The notes under the pieces: model-generated
What the model saw: only the letters and a program-made list of their open reading frames with translations
What the model was told of the DNA's origin: nothing
Databases searched by the model: none
Position numbers and translations under genes: made by a program
Assembly: GCA_031366605.1 (NCBI GenBank)
Contig: JANLOO010000023.1
Location: forward strand, 86,823-150,822
Length of the DNA: 64,000 bases
Reading direction: 5' to 3'
Origin: CALMEC01 sp031366605
GTDB taxonomy: Bacteria > Actinomycetota > Thermoleophilia > Miltoncostaeales > Miltoncostaeaceae
Shown here: positions 34,675 through 45,048 of the stretch, one piece after another
Position numbering within the stretch: position 1 is the stretch's first letter
Layout: every line of letters begins with the position of its first letter

Positions 34675-35298
34675 TTGGCACAGGATCGGCTCACACTTGG
34701 CGTTGCGACGCGGCTGTCACGGTACCTGCAGGTACTGACGCAGTCGAAGAAAATGGGCAAGAACTCGATCTCGTCACAGGCGATCTCGGAGTACACCAAC
34801 GTCAACCCAACGCAGATCCGGCGGGATCTGTCCGGCTTCGGCAAGTTCGGCAAGCGCGGAGTCGGCTACGACATCGATACCCTGATCGCCCAGATCCGCA
34901 AGATCCTGCGCACGTCGGGCCAGCACAACATCGCGCTCTTCGGCTCTGGCAACCTGGGCCAGGCCATTGCCGGCAGCGGTGTGTTCGCAGACCACGGGTT
35001 TCGGATTTCGGCGATCTTCGACGTGGACCCCGACAAGGTCGGGACCAGCATCGGCGACATCACCGTGCGCCACTACTCCGAGCTACCCCAGGTCGTTGGC
35101 GGGGACGGCATCATGGTCGGCGTGCTCGCGGTGCCCGGGCACGTGGCCCAGATGGTCGCCGATGACCTCGTCTCATCGGGCGTCAAGATCATCTTCAACT
35201 ACTCCGACGCGCTGCTGTCGGTCCCATCGGATGTGACCGTGCATACGTCCAGCCCTGCGGTGGAGCTGCTGTACGCGCTGTACTTCTACCTGACCTGA
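34675..35298 (+). CDS. rex: Redox-sensing transcriptional repressor Rex
   Basis: Rex senses the NADH/NAD ratio and represses respiratory and fermentative genes. The 207 residues carry the winged-helix DNA-binding half (SSQAISEYTNVNPTQIRRDL) and a Rossmann half with GSGNLGQAI, plus a domain-swapped C-terminal helix in SSPAVELLYALYFYL. The start is a TTG after GAGGGAAGG. The 3' end overlaps the convergent membrane protein gene by 13 bp. Confidence 0.93.
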   Translation: MAQDRLTLGVATRLSRYLQVLTQSKKMGKNSISSQAISEYTNVNPTQIRRDLSGFGKFGKRGVGYDIDTLIAQIRKILRTSGQHNIALFGSGNLGQAIAGSGVFADHGFRISAIFDVDPDKVGTSIGDITVRHYSELPQVVGGDGIMVGVLAVPGHVAQMVADDLVSSGVKIIFNYSDALLSVPSDVTVHTSSPAVELLYALYFYLT

Positions 35299-35927
35299 GC
35301 CTGGACGAGGTCGAGCCGGTACCCGGTTCCCTCCGTTGGGTGGAACCCGACGCGGCGCAGGTACGCGGCGTGGGCTTCGCTGCCCGCTGTGGTGACCAGG
35401 GTGTCGACGTCGAGGTTGCGAAACAGGTCACGTCTCGCGTTGAAGAGGTAATCGCCGATCCGGAAATCGCGATAGGCCGTGGTGACGAAATCGAGCAGCA
35501 CTTGCGCGGTGCGGCCGCCACGTGGCGTGATGATGACCGCCCCAGCCGGCACCAGGTCGCGCAGCGCCAGCAGGACATGTTGAGACGCCGCGGGGTCAAA
35601 GCGAAACTCCGGTTGAAACCGCTTGATGTCCGCCGCATGAAACCGCAGAAACTCGGCCAGATACGGCGAGTCCGCAGGCATCTCCACGACGGCGAACGCC
35701 TCCATGGTCCGATGCATCTTCCAGATGAAGTAGACGTTGATCAGGACGATCGCGAAGTTGAGCGCCGCGACGGGGTAGGCGCCGATCAAGATCCCGTAGA
35801 GCGTGAAACACGCGGCGCCGACCAAGTTGATCCAACGGAGCCGCACGATCGATCGCATCATCAGCGAGATGGCGATCAAGACCGAGGCGAGATACCCAAA
35901 CCCCTCCAACAGTATGTGCGTGCTCAT
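35286..35927 (-). CDS. YgjV-like membrane domain fused to a GNAT-like domain
   Basis: The 213-residue protein starts with about three membrane helices (GFGYLASVLIAISLMM, INLVGAACFTLYGILIGAYP, AALNFAIVLINVYFIWKM), as in the YgjV family. The remaining 130 residues are soluble. Their end, EAHAAYLRRVGFHPTEGTGY, resembles the final strands of an acetyltransferase, but no acetyl-CoA loop of the usual RxxGxG type is seen. Function unknown. Confidence 0.6.
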   Translation of the reverse strand: MSTHILLEGFGYLASVLIAISLMMRSIVRLRWINLVGAACFTLYGILIGAYPVAALNFAIVLINVYFIWKMHRTMEAFAVVEMPADSPYLAEFLRFHAADIKRFQPEFRFDPAASQHVLLALRDLVPAGAVIITPRGGRTAQVLLDFVTTAYRDFRIGDYLFNARRDLFRNLDVDTLVTTAGSEAHAAYLRRVGFHPTEGTGYRLDLVQAQVR

Positions 35928-36011
35928 CAGGGCGTGATCGCGATCGCGGACATCGCCCTATCCCACCAGATTCGGGCGACCCGCGTGCGGCGGGGCGTGA
36001 AACCGCGTTGC

Positions 36012-36017
36012 TACTAT
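36012..36017 (+). promoter_or_regulatory. -10 element TACTAT of the ligase gene, leaderless
   Basis: TACTAT ends 8 nt before the GTG at 36026. It favours this GTG over the TTG at 36008, which would place the -10 inside the coding region. Confidence 0.5.
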
Positions 36018-36025
36018 CACTCGTC

Positions 36026-37228
36026 GTGTCCCAGGCCCGACAGAACGAGGAGTCGAGAATCCTCGCCGGGGTGCGTGAGCGCTTCGAGGAGTCCACGGAT
36101 TTCACGATCGGGATCGAGGAGGAGTACCAGCTGCTCGACCCTGCGACGCTGGCTTTGACGAGCCGGTACGACGACCTCGTTGCGGCAGCCGACCCGGTCT
36201 TTCGCGAGCGTTTGGCGGGCGAGTTGATCGCGAGTGAGGTCGAGTACCGCACGACCAAACACGACACGTTTGCGTCCGCGGCACGCGATCTGGTCGAAGG
36301 GCGGCTCGCGACGATCGAGCTGGCCGAGCGCCTGGGTGTGGCGGTCGGGATCAGCGGCGTACACCCGTTCAGCCAATGGACGGATCAACGCATCATCGAC
36401 ACGCCCCACTACCGCCTGGTCGAGAGCGGCCTGGGCTACGTCGCGTGGACCAACAACACGTGGTCACTGCACCTGCATTGCGGGGTGCGTGGCGCGGACC
36501 GCGCGATCGCGGTGTCCAACGCGCTGCGCAGCGTCTTGCCCGAGTTGTTGGCCCTGTCGGCCAACAGCGCGATCTTCTGGGGGCGCGCGACACGCCTGCA
36601 CTCGACTCGGACACAGGTGTTCGCCAAGAGCTTTCCGCGCTGCGGCGTGCCCGAGGTGTTCGCCGACTGGGACGAGTACGCGGCGTTTGTGCGCCTGCTC
36701 GAGCGCACGGACTCGATCCAGGAAAGCACCCAGATCTGGTGGAGTGTGCGGCCCCATCACAGCTACGGCACGCTCGAGATCCGCATCTGTGATGGACAGA
36801 CCGAGATGGGCGAGGCCCTCGGCGTCGGCGCACTCGCGTTGGCGTGCATCGCCAAGTTCTGCCGGGACTACGATGCGGGAATCCCCCTGCCCGCGCACTC
36901 CGGGCGGCTGATCGAGGAGAACATGTGGCGGGCGATCCGGTTTGGTCTCACCGGGCGGATGATCGACTTCGCGCGCGGGGTTGACCGCCCCACGGTGCAG
37001 GCCCTCGAGGAACTCCTGGCGTGGACCGCGCCAGTCCACGACGAGCTGGGGTTGACGCCGTTTCTGCGCCAGGTCCCTGTCATGCTGGCGGACGGCAACG
37101 GCGCACAGCGGCAGATCAAGCGGCTTGAGGCGCTTGGCGACGTTCGTGCCGTGCATGCAGAGTGCGTCGAGCGCACCCGCGCGTCGGCACAAGAGATACT
37201 CAACGAACTCGAGGCAGTCGCAGCATGA
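36026..37228 (+). CDS. Carboxylate-amine ligase, YbdK/GCS2 family
   Basis: This ATP-dependent ligase of the glutamate-cysteine ligase 2 family has 400 residues. Signatures are FTIGIEEEYQLLDP (metal-binding glutamates), ASEVEYRT, GISGVHPFSQW, LHLHCGV, RPHHSYGTLEIRICDGQT and LIEENMWRAIRFG. Members make gamma-glutamylcysteine weakly or have unknown acceptors, so the product is left open. It overlaps the next gene as ATGA. Confidence 0.85.
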   Translation: MSQARQNEESRILAGVRERFEESTDFTIGIEEEYQLLDPATLALTSRYDDLVAAADPVFRERLAGELIASEVEYRTTKHDTFASAARDLVEGRLATIELAERLGVAVGISGVHPFSQWTDQRIIDTPHYRLVESGLGYVAWTNNTWSLHLHCGVRGADRAIAVSNALRSVLPELLALSANSAIFWGRATRLHSTRTQVFAKSFPRCGVPEVFADWDEYAAFVRLLERTDSIQESTQIWWSVRPHHSYGTLEIRICDGQTEMGEALGVGALALACIAKFCRDYDAGIPLPAHSGRLIEENMWRAIRFGLTGRMIDFARGVDRPTVQALEELLAWTAPVHDELGLTPFLRQVPVMLADGNGAQRQIKRLEALGDVRAVHAECVERTRASAQEILNELEAVAA

Positions 37229-37677
37229 GTGACGAGACCCCCGCCGAGCAGACCGGGCCACAGACCCCCGAAGCGTTGGTCCGCGAGATGGCGCGCCGCC
37301 TGGCGCAGACGCCCGTCCGTGACCTGCTGCTGCAGACGATGGCGACGTTCGCCGACCTGGCGGGTGTCCGGTTGGGCTACGGACCGGAAGGGGCCGAGCA
37401 CCGAGACCTGCCGCAGGCACGTCTGGCGATCGAGGCCTTGCGCGCGCTGATCGGCGTCGCGGACGCCGAGATCGGGGCAGCGCAGGCACGCCCGTTCCGT
37501 GAACCCCTCGCGCAGCTGCAGATGCTCTATGCCCGCGAGGCCGAGGCTGACGCCAAGCGTGCGGCGGGCGAGACGGCAAGCGGGGCGTCGGATGACACCG
37601 CGACGACGGGCATCTGGACACCCGGCGGCGATGTCGGCGGAGACGGGTCGGCCAAGATCTGGACACCCGAGACCTGA
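37225..37677 (+). CDS. DUF1844-like small protein
   Basis: The 150-residue protein has a helical central part (VRDLLLQTMATFADLAGVRLG then DLPQARLAIEALRALI) that resembles DUF1844, a small protein of unknown function common in actinobacteria. The C-terminus is Gly/Thr-rich and ends in two GIWTPG/KIWTPE repeats. It overlaps the ligase stop as ATGA. No catalytic motif is visible. Confidence 0.6.
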   Translation: MSDETPAEQTGPQTPEALVREMARRLAQTPVRDLLLQTMATFADLAGVRLGYGPEGAEHRDLPQARLAIEALRALIGVADAEIGAAQARPFREPLAQLQMLYAREAEADAKRAAGETASGASDDTATTGIWTPGGDVGGDGSAKIWTPET

Positions 37678-37746
37678 CGAGCGGGGGGCCTTCACCCACC
37701 TGCCTCGGTAGGTTCTGCGGGTCAACGACGCATGAGGAGATGAGCT

Positions 37747-38532
37747 GTGGCGGACGCCGAGATCGGAGTGTTCGGAGGGTCGGGGTTCTACTCGTTCCTC
37801 GAGGACGTCGAAGAGGTGGCGATCGACACGCCGTATGGCGAGCCGTCGTCCAAGCTCTTCATCGGCGATATCGGTGGGCGTCGTGTGGCGTTCCTCCCGC
37901 GGCATGGCGTAGATCACCAGTACCCGGCGCACGTCATCAACTATCGCGCCAACGTCTGGGCCATGAAGGAGATCGGCGTCAACTGGATCTTCGGTCCGTG
38001 CGCCTGCGGCAGCCTGCAGCGTGAGGTCAAGATCGGTGAGTTCGTGGTGTGCGATCAATTCGTCGATCGTACGACCGGCCGCCGGGACACCTTCTACGAC
38101 GGACCGATCACCACCCACGTCAGCGCGGCCGACCCGTACAGCCCGGTGTTGCGTCAGGTCATCATCGACGGATGCAAGGAGATCGGCATCCCGGTGCACG
38201 AGACCGGCACGGTCGTCGTCATCCAGGGGCCGCGATTCTCGACCCGGGCGGAGAGCAAGTGGTTCAGCTCGATGGGGTGGGAGGTCATCAACATGAGCGC
38301 CTACCCGGAGGGCTTCCTGGCCCGCGAGCTGGGCATCGCCTACGCCAACATCTCGCTCATCACCGACTACGACGTCGGCGTCGACGGTGCTCCGCCGGTC
38401 ACCCATGCCGAGGTCGTCAGGACGTTCGGCGAGAACAACGCGAAGGTCCGTGACCTGCTGTTCCACGTCATCCCCAAGGTCCCGACTGAGCTCGACCCCC
38501 ACGCCACCGGGGCGTTGGACGGCGCGCACTAG
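37747..38532 (+). CDS. mtnP: S-methyl-5'-thioadenosine phosphorylase
   Basis: This PNP/MTAP-family phosphorylase cleaves methylthioadenosine, feeding methionine salvage. The 261 residues have GVFGGSGFY (phosphate loop), FLPRHGVDHQYPAH, GPCACGSLQ, VVVIQGPRFSTRAES and NMSAYPE with the ribose-contacting methionine, then SLITDYDVG. A GAGGAG site precedes the GTG start. The stop TAG at 38530-38532 is formed with the first bases of an inverted-repeat element, so the last residues may have been altered by its insertion. Confidence 0.92.
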   Translation: MADAEIGVFGGSGFYSFLEDVEEVAIDTPYGEPSSKLFIGDIGGRRVAFLPRHGVDHQYPAHVINYRANVWAMKEIGVNWIFGPCACGSLQREVKIGEFVVCDQFVDRTTGRRDTFYDGPITTHVSAADPYSPVLRQVIIDGCKEIGIPVHETGTVVVIQGPRFSTRAESKWFSSMGWEVINMSAYPEGFLARELGIAYANISLITDYDVGVDGAPPVTHAEVVRTFGENNAKVRDLLFHVIPKVPTELDPHATGALDGAH

Positions 38533-38728
38533 TGTCCTGCGTCGAAGTTCCTTTGCAATCTGGCGGCTTGCAAATTGCCACTGGATTTCAAACGTGGTAC
38601 CGGGACGGTCAGCCTCAGGGGCTGCGTCCTCGCCTTCGCCCATATGGTCCGATATGAACGAAGGCTGCGTCCTTGTCCAGCGGGTTTTTCGCACGCCATA
38701 TGACAAAGAACTTCCGACGCAGGACACT
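38531..38728. mobile_element. MITE-like element with 25-bp terminal inverted repeats
   Basis: The ends AGTGTCCTGCGTCGAAGTTC (38531-38550, extended to 38555) and the reverse complement of 38704-38728 match over 25 bp with two single-base indels. The 198-bp interior has no convincing gene but holds two GGCTGCGTCCT copies (38620, 38663) around an ATATG-centred palindrome. This is the form of a non-autonomous miniature transposable element. No clear target duplication is seen. It fills the mtnP-thrC gap. Confidence 0.7.
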
Positions 38729-38739
38729 GGCGCCATCTG

Positions 38740-40122
38740 ATGCAGTACGTCAGCACCCGCGGTGGGATGGCGCCCGCCGGTTTCACAGACATCCTGATCG
38801 AGGGTCTGGCGCCCGACGGGGGCCTGTGCGTGCCGGCCGAGTACCCGTCGATCACCGGCTCGGATCTCGCGCGGTGGAGCGGTTTGTCCTACCCGGACCT
38901 GGCGTCCGAGGTCATCGGTCTGTTCGTCGACGATCTTCCTGAGCTGCGTTCGATCATCGCGCGGACGTATACCGCCGAGGTGTTCGGTTCGGACGACATC
39001 GTCCCGCTCGAGCCACTCGACGGCGACCTGCTGTTGCTGCGGCTCTCCAACGGGCCGACCTTGGCGTTCAAGGACGTCGCGATGCAGTTCCTCGGTCATG
39101 CGTTTGAACACGTGCTCGGCACGGGTGGCGCACCGCTCAACATTCTGGGGGCGACCAGCGGCGACACGGGGTCTGCGGCCGAACACGCGATGGCCTCCAA
39201 ACGCGGCGTGCGCGTGTTCATGCTCTCGCCGCTCGGCAAGATGAGCCCGTTTCAGACCGCGCAGATGTTCTCGTTGCAGGACGCCAACATCGTCAATCTG
39301 GCGGTGCGCGGCGTGTTCGACGACTGCCAGGACATCGTCAAGCAGATCGCGGGGGACCTCGACTTCAAGCGCCGCAACCGGCTGGGCGCGGTCAACTCGA
39401 TCAACTGGGCGCGGATCGTCGCGCAGGTCGTCTACTACGTCCACGGCTGGTTGCGCGCGACCGCGATGGGCGCAGAGCGGGTCAGCTTCGCAGTTCCGTC
39501 AGGCAACTTCGGCAACATCCTGTCGGGCCACGTCGCCCGGCGCATGGGCGTGCCCATCCACCGGCTGATCCTCGCGACCAACGAGAACGACGTGCTCCAC
39601 GAATTCTTTTCGACGGGGACATACCGGGTCCGGCCCGCCGCCGATGTCGCTGCGACGAGCAGCCCGTCCATGGACATCTCAAAAGCCTCCAACTTCGAGC
39701 GCTTCGTGTTCGACATCGTCGGTCGCGACCCGGAACGGACGCGGGCACTCTTCGCGCAACTCGACACCGAGCACGCGTTCAGCATCGATCGCACGGTGGT
39801 GGCCGGGTCCGGGTTCGTCTCCGGCAACAGCAGTCACGCCGAGCGCATCGCCACGATCCGCGACATCCACTCCCGAACCGGCCGGATCATCGACCCGCAC
39901 ACCGCCGACGGCGTCAAGGTCGCACGCGAGCAGATCGCGTCGGGTGAGACCGTCGTCTGCTTGGAGACCGCGTTGCCCGTCAAGTTCTCCGCCACGATCG
40001 TCGAGGCGTTGGGCTTCGAACCGGACCGGCCCGAGCGCTTCGTCGGGATCGAGGAGCGCCCGATGCGGTTCGAGGTCATCGACCCCGATCCGGACGCGGT
40101 CCGAGCGCGCATCGAACGGTGA
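38740..40122 (+). CDS. thrC: Threonine synthase
   Basis: ThrC is a PLP enzyme that turns O-phosphohomoserine into threonine. The 460-residue protein is of the longer type, with YVSTRGGMAP at the N-terminus, the PLP lysine in PTLAFKDVAMQF, GATSGDTGSAAEHA, and VPSGNFGNILSG. The ATG lies only 11 nt after the inverted-repeat element and has no ribosome site, so its promoter and leader may lie within the element. Confidence 0.94.
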   Translation: MQYVSTRGGMAPAGFTDILIEGLAPDGGLCVPAEYPSITGSDLARWSGLSYPDLASEVIGLFVDDLPELRSIIARTYTAEVFGSDDIVPLEPLDGDLLLLRLSNGPTLAFKDVAMQFLGHAFEHVLGTGGAPLNILGATSGDTGSAAEHAMASKRGVRVFMLSPLGKMSPFQTAQMFSLQDANIVNLAVRGVFDDCQDIVKQIAGDLDFKRRNRLGAVNSINWARIVAQVVYYVHGWLRATAMGAERVSFAVPSGNFGNILSGHVARRMGVPIHRLILATNENDVLHEFFSTGTYRVRPAADVAATSSPSMDISKASNFERFVFDIVGRDPERTRALFAQLDTEHAFSIDRTVVAGSGFVSGNSSHAERIATIRDIHSRTGRIIDPHTADGVKVAREQIASGETVVCLETALPVKFSATIVEALGFEPDRPERFVGIEERPMRFEVIDPDPDAVRARIER

Positions 40123-40205
40123 GCGAAATCAACGGCGAGCCACGCGACACGTTGGTGACGGCTGGATTGCGACGCCGCTGACGACTGTCCTTCGGATCTT
40201 CGAAG

Positions 40206-40242
40206 ATCACACGATTCGGATTTCTCAGCCGAATCGTGTGAT
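40206..40242 (+). terminator. Perfect 14-bp hairpin between thrC and hppA
   Basis: ATCACACGATTCGG (40206-40219) and CCGAATCGTGTGAT (40229-40242) pair perfectly over a 9-nt loop. It lies 83 nt after thrC and 93 nt before hppA. No T run follows, so a terminator or an operator are both possible. Confidence 0.55.
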
Positions 40243-40335
40243 AGAAAACCGCGTCCTTTCGCGGCCGAAGCGCCCTTGCCCCTTCTGGCCGGGCGGCCAC
40301 GCTTCGATGCACCCGAATCATGGGAGAAATGACTC

Positions 40336-42429
<2,094 letters not shown>

Positions 42430-42437
42430 CCGCCGCT

Positions 42438-42473
42438 CGGTGGGTGTGCCCGTATCACGGGGCACACCCACCG
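42438..42473 (+). terminator. Hairpin terminator after hppA
   Basis: CGGTGGGTGTGCCC (42438-42451) pairs perfectly with GGGCACACCCACCG (42460-42473) over an 8-nt loop, 9 nt after the hppA stop. Confidence 0.75.
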
Positions 42474-42533
42474 ACACGGGGCGGGATCGGGGTGGAGTCA
42501 AGGAATTCAGCCCCAGTCAGCGTTTGAATGGTC

Positions 42534-42575
42534 CTTGAGGGCCGCCCAAGAGGCGTGTCGAGCGGGGCGTATGAG
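42534..42575. repeat. Repeat family locus B (single diverged copy)
   Basis: GGGCCGCCCAAGAGGCGTGT, then CGAGCGGGGCGTATGAG, resembles the CGACAAAGAGCCGTGTCGAG and GGGGCGCATGAG core of the units at 47877-48054, in reverse complement. Confidence 0.45.
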
Positions 42576-42599
42576 TGGTCGTATGAGGCCGCACGCGCT

Positions 42600-42631
42600 C
42601 GTGCAGGGGCGCCTCCCAGAACCCCTGCACG
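42600..42631 (-). terminator. Hairpin after the secreted-protein gene
   Basis: CGTGCAGGGG (42600-42609) pairs perfectly with CCCCTGCACG (42622-42631), 42 nt beyond the stop of the minus-strand gene at 42673. Confidence 0.55.
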
Positions 42632-42672
42632 CGCACGGATCTCCCAAACGTCGGGAGCTCGTTGGTCTCCTC

Positions 42673-43752
42673 TTAGAGGAGCTCGGGGAAGAAGAGGCGC
42701 TTGACGTGGCTCCGCCACTCAGCCTCGTTGCCCTCCATCCGGTACTCGCCGACGCCGTTCGCGAGGATCGGGGTGTTGACGGCGTTGGAGGCCAGTGCGA
42801 ACTGGCAGCCCTGCGGTGTCGCCGGGTTGGAGCACTCGGCGGGTGCGCCACCCTTGTTCTTGGGCATCCCGTTGCTCATGTGGAAGTGGAGCCTGCCGAG
42901 CACGGCCGGGTCGGCCGTGGTCGAACCGGGTCCGGTCATGTAGAGGGCGAAGCGCCACGGGTAGGCGGCCCATTCGCTCGTGTTGAACGGGCGGCGCGTC
43001 TTCGCGGCCTGGTCGAAGTGGTACATCTCGAGCCAGACACCGCCCGCGAGCCGCAGGGCGCCGCGCAAACCTTCGTGTGAGCGGAAGTGCGGGCGCCGGT
43101 CACGGCCCAAATTCTGGTACTTACCTTTGCCGACGCCGATGCTGCTCACGACACCCGGAGCGATGTAGAAATGCACCCGGTCGGCGTATGTGCCGCCGGC
43201 GGGGTAGGGGATCGCGGCGAGCTGGGCCATTGCGGCCGAGAGTTCGTTGCCGGCGTGGCCTGGGAGCGGACGGGGGATGTAGTTGGGGAACTTGCGCTTG
43301 GCCTGGTTGCGGCTGGTGCGCCCGGCCCACGCGCGGGTGTTGAGGTTCGGCGCCTTCTCGGCGAAGCGGTAGTCGATTTCGTCAACGAAGACCAGGTGGC
43401 TCATGCAGCTCGAGTCCCCCCAGGGTGCGGTGATGCATCCAGGCGCCTCAATCTGGGAGCGCAAGAGCCGAGCCATCGCGTCGGCGTTTCCGGCGGCCAG
43501 CAGATTGGCGGAGGGCATTCGTGCAACGCGGTACGGCCTGTCCGCATCATCAGCGAACAGATGACCCACGTTCGGTTCCTGAACGAACACGCGTCCATCG
43601 ATCGGCAGGGCGTCGGCAGCGCCGGGCTTGACGATCTTGCGGTTCGTTTCGGGTGTGGCGTACAGCATGATCATGGGCGCCGCTGATGCCGTGGCGGTGC
43701 CGGTGACGACGAGTGCTGCGATTGTCAGTGCGATGCGACGGACTGCGCGCAT
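42673..43752 (-). CDS. Secreted protein, unrecognised family, paralog 1
   Basis: The 359-residue protein has a signal peptide (IALTIAALVVTGTATASA-AP) and no other membrane helix. It shares long identical blocks with the next gene upstream: NVGHLFADD, FVDEIDYRFAEKAPNLNT, YADRVHFYIAPGVVSSIGVG, RPHFRSHEGLRGAL, GGVWLEMYHF and a C-terminal NGVGEYRMEGNEAEWR. The acidic DEID and the RxHFRSHEG block could be catalytic, but no known fold is recognised. Two cysteine pairs probably form disulfides. It has its own start with a weak AAGGA site. Confidence 0.75.
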   Translation of the reverse strand: MRAVRRIALTIAALVVTGTATASAAPMIMLYATPETNRKIVKPGAADALPIDGRVFVQEPNVGHLFADDADRPYRVARMPSANLLAAGNADAMARLLRSQIEAPGCITAPWGDSSCMSHLVFVDEIDYRFAEKAPNLNTRAWAGRTSRNQAKRKFPNYIPRPLPGHAGNELSAAMAQLAAIPYPAGGTYADRVHFYIAPGVVSSIGVGKGKYQNLGRDRRPHFRSHEGLRGALRLAGGVWLEMYHFDQAAKTRRPFNTSEWAAYPWRFALYMTGPGSTTADPAVLGRLHFHMSNGMPKNKGGAPAECSNPATPQGCQFALASNAVNTPILANGVGEYRMEGNEAEWRSHVKRLFFPELL

Positions 43753-43851
43753 GTTCGGAAATCCTTTTCGTCACTCAGCGAGCCGCGCCTCATGCGCAAG
43801 CTCTCCCATCACAATCTGTATCGGCCGATCACGGCGAGAAGTTGAGCCCGC

Positions 43852-45048
43852 TCACGGGAAGTACAGTCGCTTGACGAGGGCGCGCCATTCGTCTTCATCG
43901 CCGTCCATTTTGTACTCGCCGACGCCGTTGGCGCGGATCGCCATGTTCTGCGGCAGCGCCGCCAGAGTGAACTGGCAGGTCTGCGGTAGTGCCTTGTCGA
44001 GGCAGACTTGGGGCGCACCTGCGGCGACCGGTGGGGATCCGCGGGTCATCATGAAGTGCATTTTGCCGACGAAGCCCGGATTGTCCGTGGTCGCTCCTGG
44101 CCCCGTCAGGTAGCGCGTGAACCGACTCGGGTAGTACCGCCATTCGCCTGTGGTGAACGTCCTGCGAGTCTTGGTGACGGTGTTGAAGTGATACATCTCA
44201 AGCCAGACGCCGCCGGACCGTCGGAGGGCGCCGCGCACCCCTTCGTGACTGCGGAAGTGGGGTCGCCCGTCGCGGCCGAGGTTGTAGTACTTGCCTTTTC
44301 CCACACCGATGGACGACACGACGCCGGGGGCGATGTAGAAGTGGACGCGATCGGCGTAGGTGCCGCCACCCGCAAACGGCACTGCGGCGAGAATGGCCAT
44401 CGCCTTGGTCAGTTCGTAGCCGGGCTGGCCGGTCTTGGGGCGGGGGACATAGTTCGGGAACGCACGCTTCTTTTGACTTCGGCTGGTCCGACCGCGCCAT
44501 GCAGGGGTATTGAGGTTGGGTGCGTTTTCGGCAAACCGGTAGTCGATCTCGTCGATGAACACGAGACCGCTGCGGCACCCGGCGTCGCCGTGCGGCGGGA
44601 ACGGACAGTTCCGCTCATCGATTCGTCTGTGGAGCAGCGTGGCCATCCCGACCGCCGATCCAGCTCTCCGGAGCTGGCTCCCCGAGACACCCGACAGGCG
44701 GTAGGGACGATCCCTGTCGTCCGCGAACAGGTGGCCCACGTTCGGCTCCTGCACGAACAGCCGACCATCGATCGGAAGCGCACCGGCGGTACCCGGTTGG
44801 ATGATCTTCTTGTTGGTCGTCGAACTCGCGTAGAGCACGATCATCGGTGCGGCAGTCGCAGCTGTTGCCCCTGCCGCGATGATTCCTGCGATCGCCCCGC
44901 ACAACCAACGTGGGGTTCGGATATGAATGAGGGTCCGGCTTCTCTGGTTGTCGCGGGATGGTGCGCGTCCTGCGCTGTGCCTGACTCTGAACCCTTTGTC
45001 CCCGAAATCAAACCGATGCGGTTCCGTGCGCCGGCTACCAGTCCGCAC
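43852..45048 (-). CDS. Secreted protein, unrecognised family, paralog 2
   Basis: This 398-residue paralog of the downstream gene is collinear over its whole mature part. It shares PNVGHLFADDRDRPYRL, FIDEIDYRFAENAPNLNT, YADRVHFYIAPGVVSS, FRSHEGVRGAL and NGVGEYKMDGDEDEWR. The signal helix is LCGAIAGIIAAGATAATA. About 45 residues precede it, and no in-frame ATG, GTG or TTG is closer, so the start is uncertain. The pair looks like a tandem duplication. Variation lies mostly in the cysteine-bearing loops. Confidence 0.7.
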   Translation of the reverse strand: MRTGSRRTEPHRFDFGDKGFRVRHSAGRAPSRDNQRSRTLIHIRTPRWLCGAIAGIIAAGATAATAAPMIVLYASSTTNKKIIQPGTAGALPIDGRLFVQEPNVGHLFADDRDRPYRLSGVSGSQLRRAGSAVGMATLLHRRIDERNCPFPPHGDAGCRSGLVFIDEIDYRFAENAPNLNTPAWRGRTSRSQKKRAFPNYVPRPKTGQPGYELTKAMAILAAVPFAGGGTYADRVHFYIAPGVVSSIGVGKGKYYNLGRDGRPHFRSHEGVRGALRRSGGVWLEMYHFNTVTKTRRTFTTGEWRYYPSRFTRYLTGPGATTDNPGFVGKMHFMMTRGSPPVAAGAPQVCLDKALPQTCQFTLAALPQNMAIRANGVGEYKMDGDEDEWRALVKRLYFP

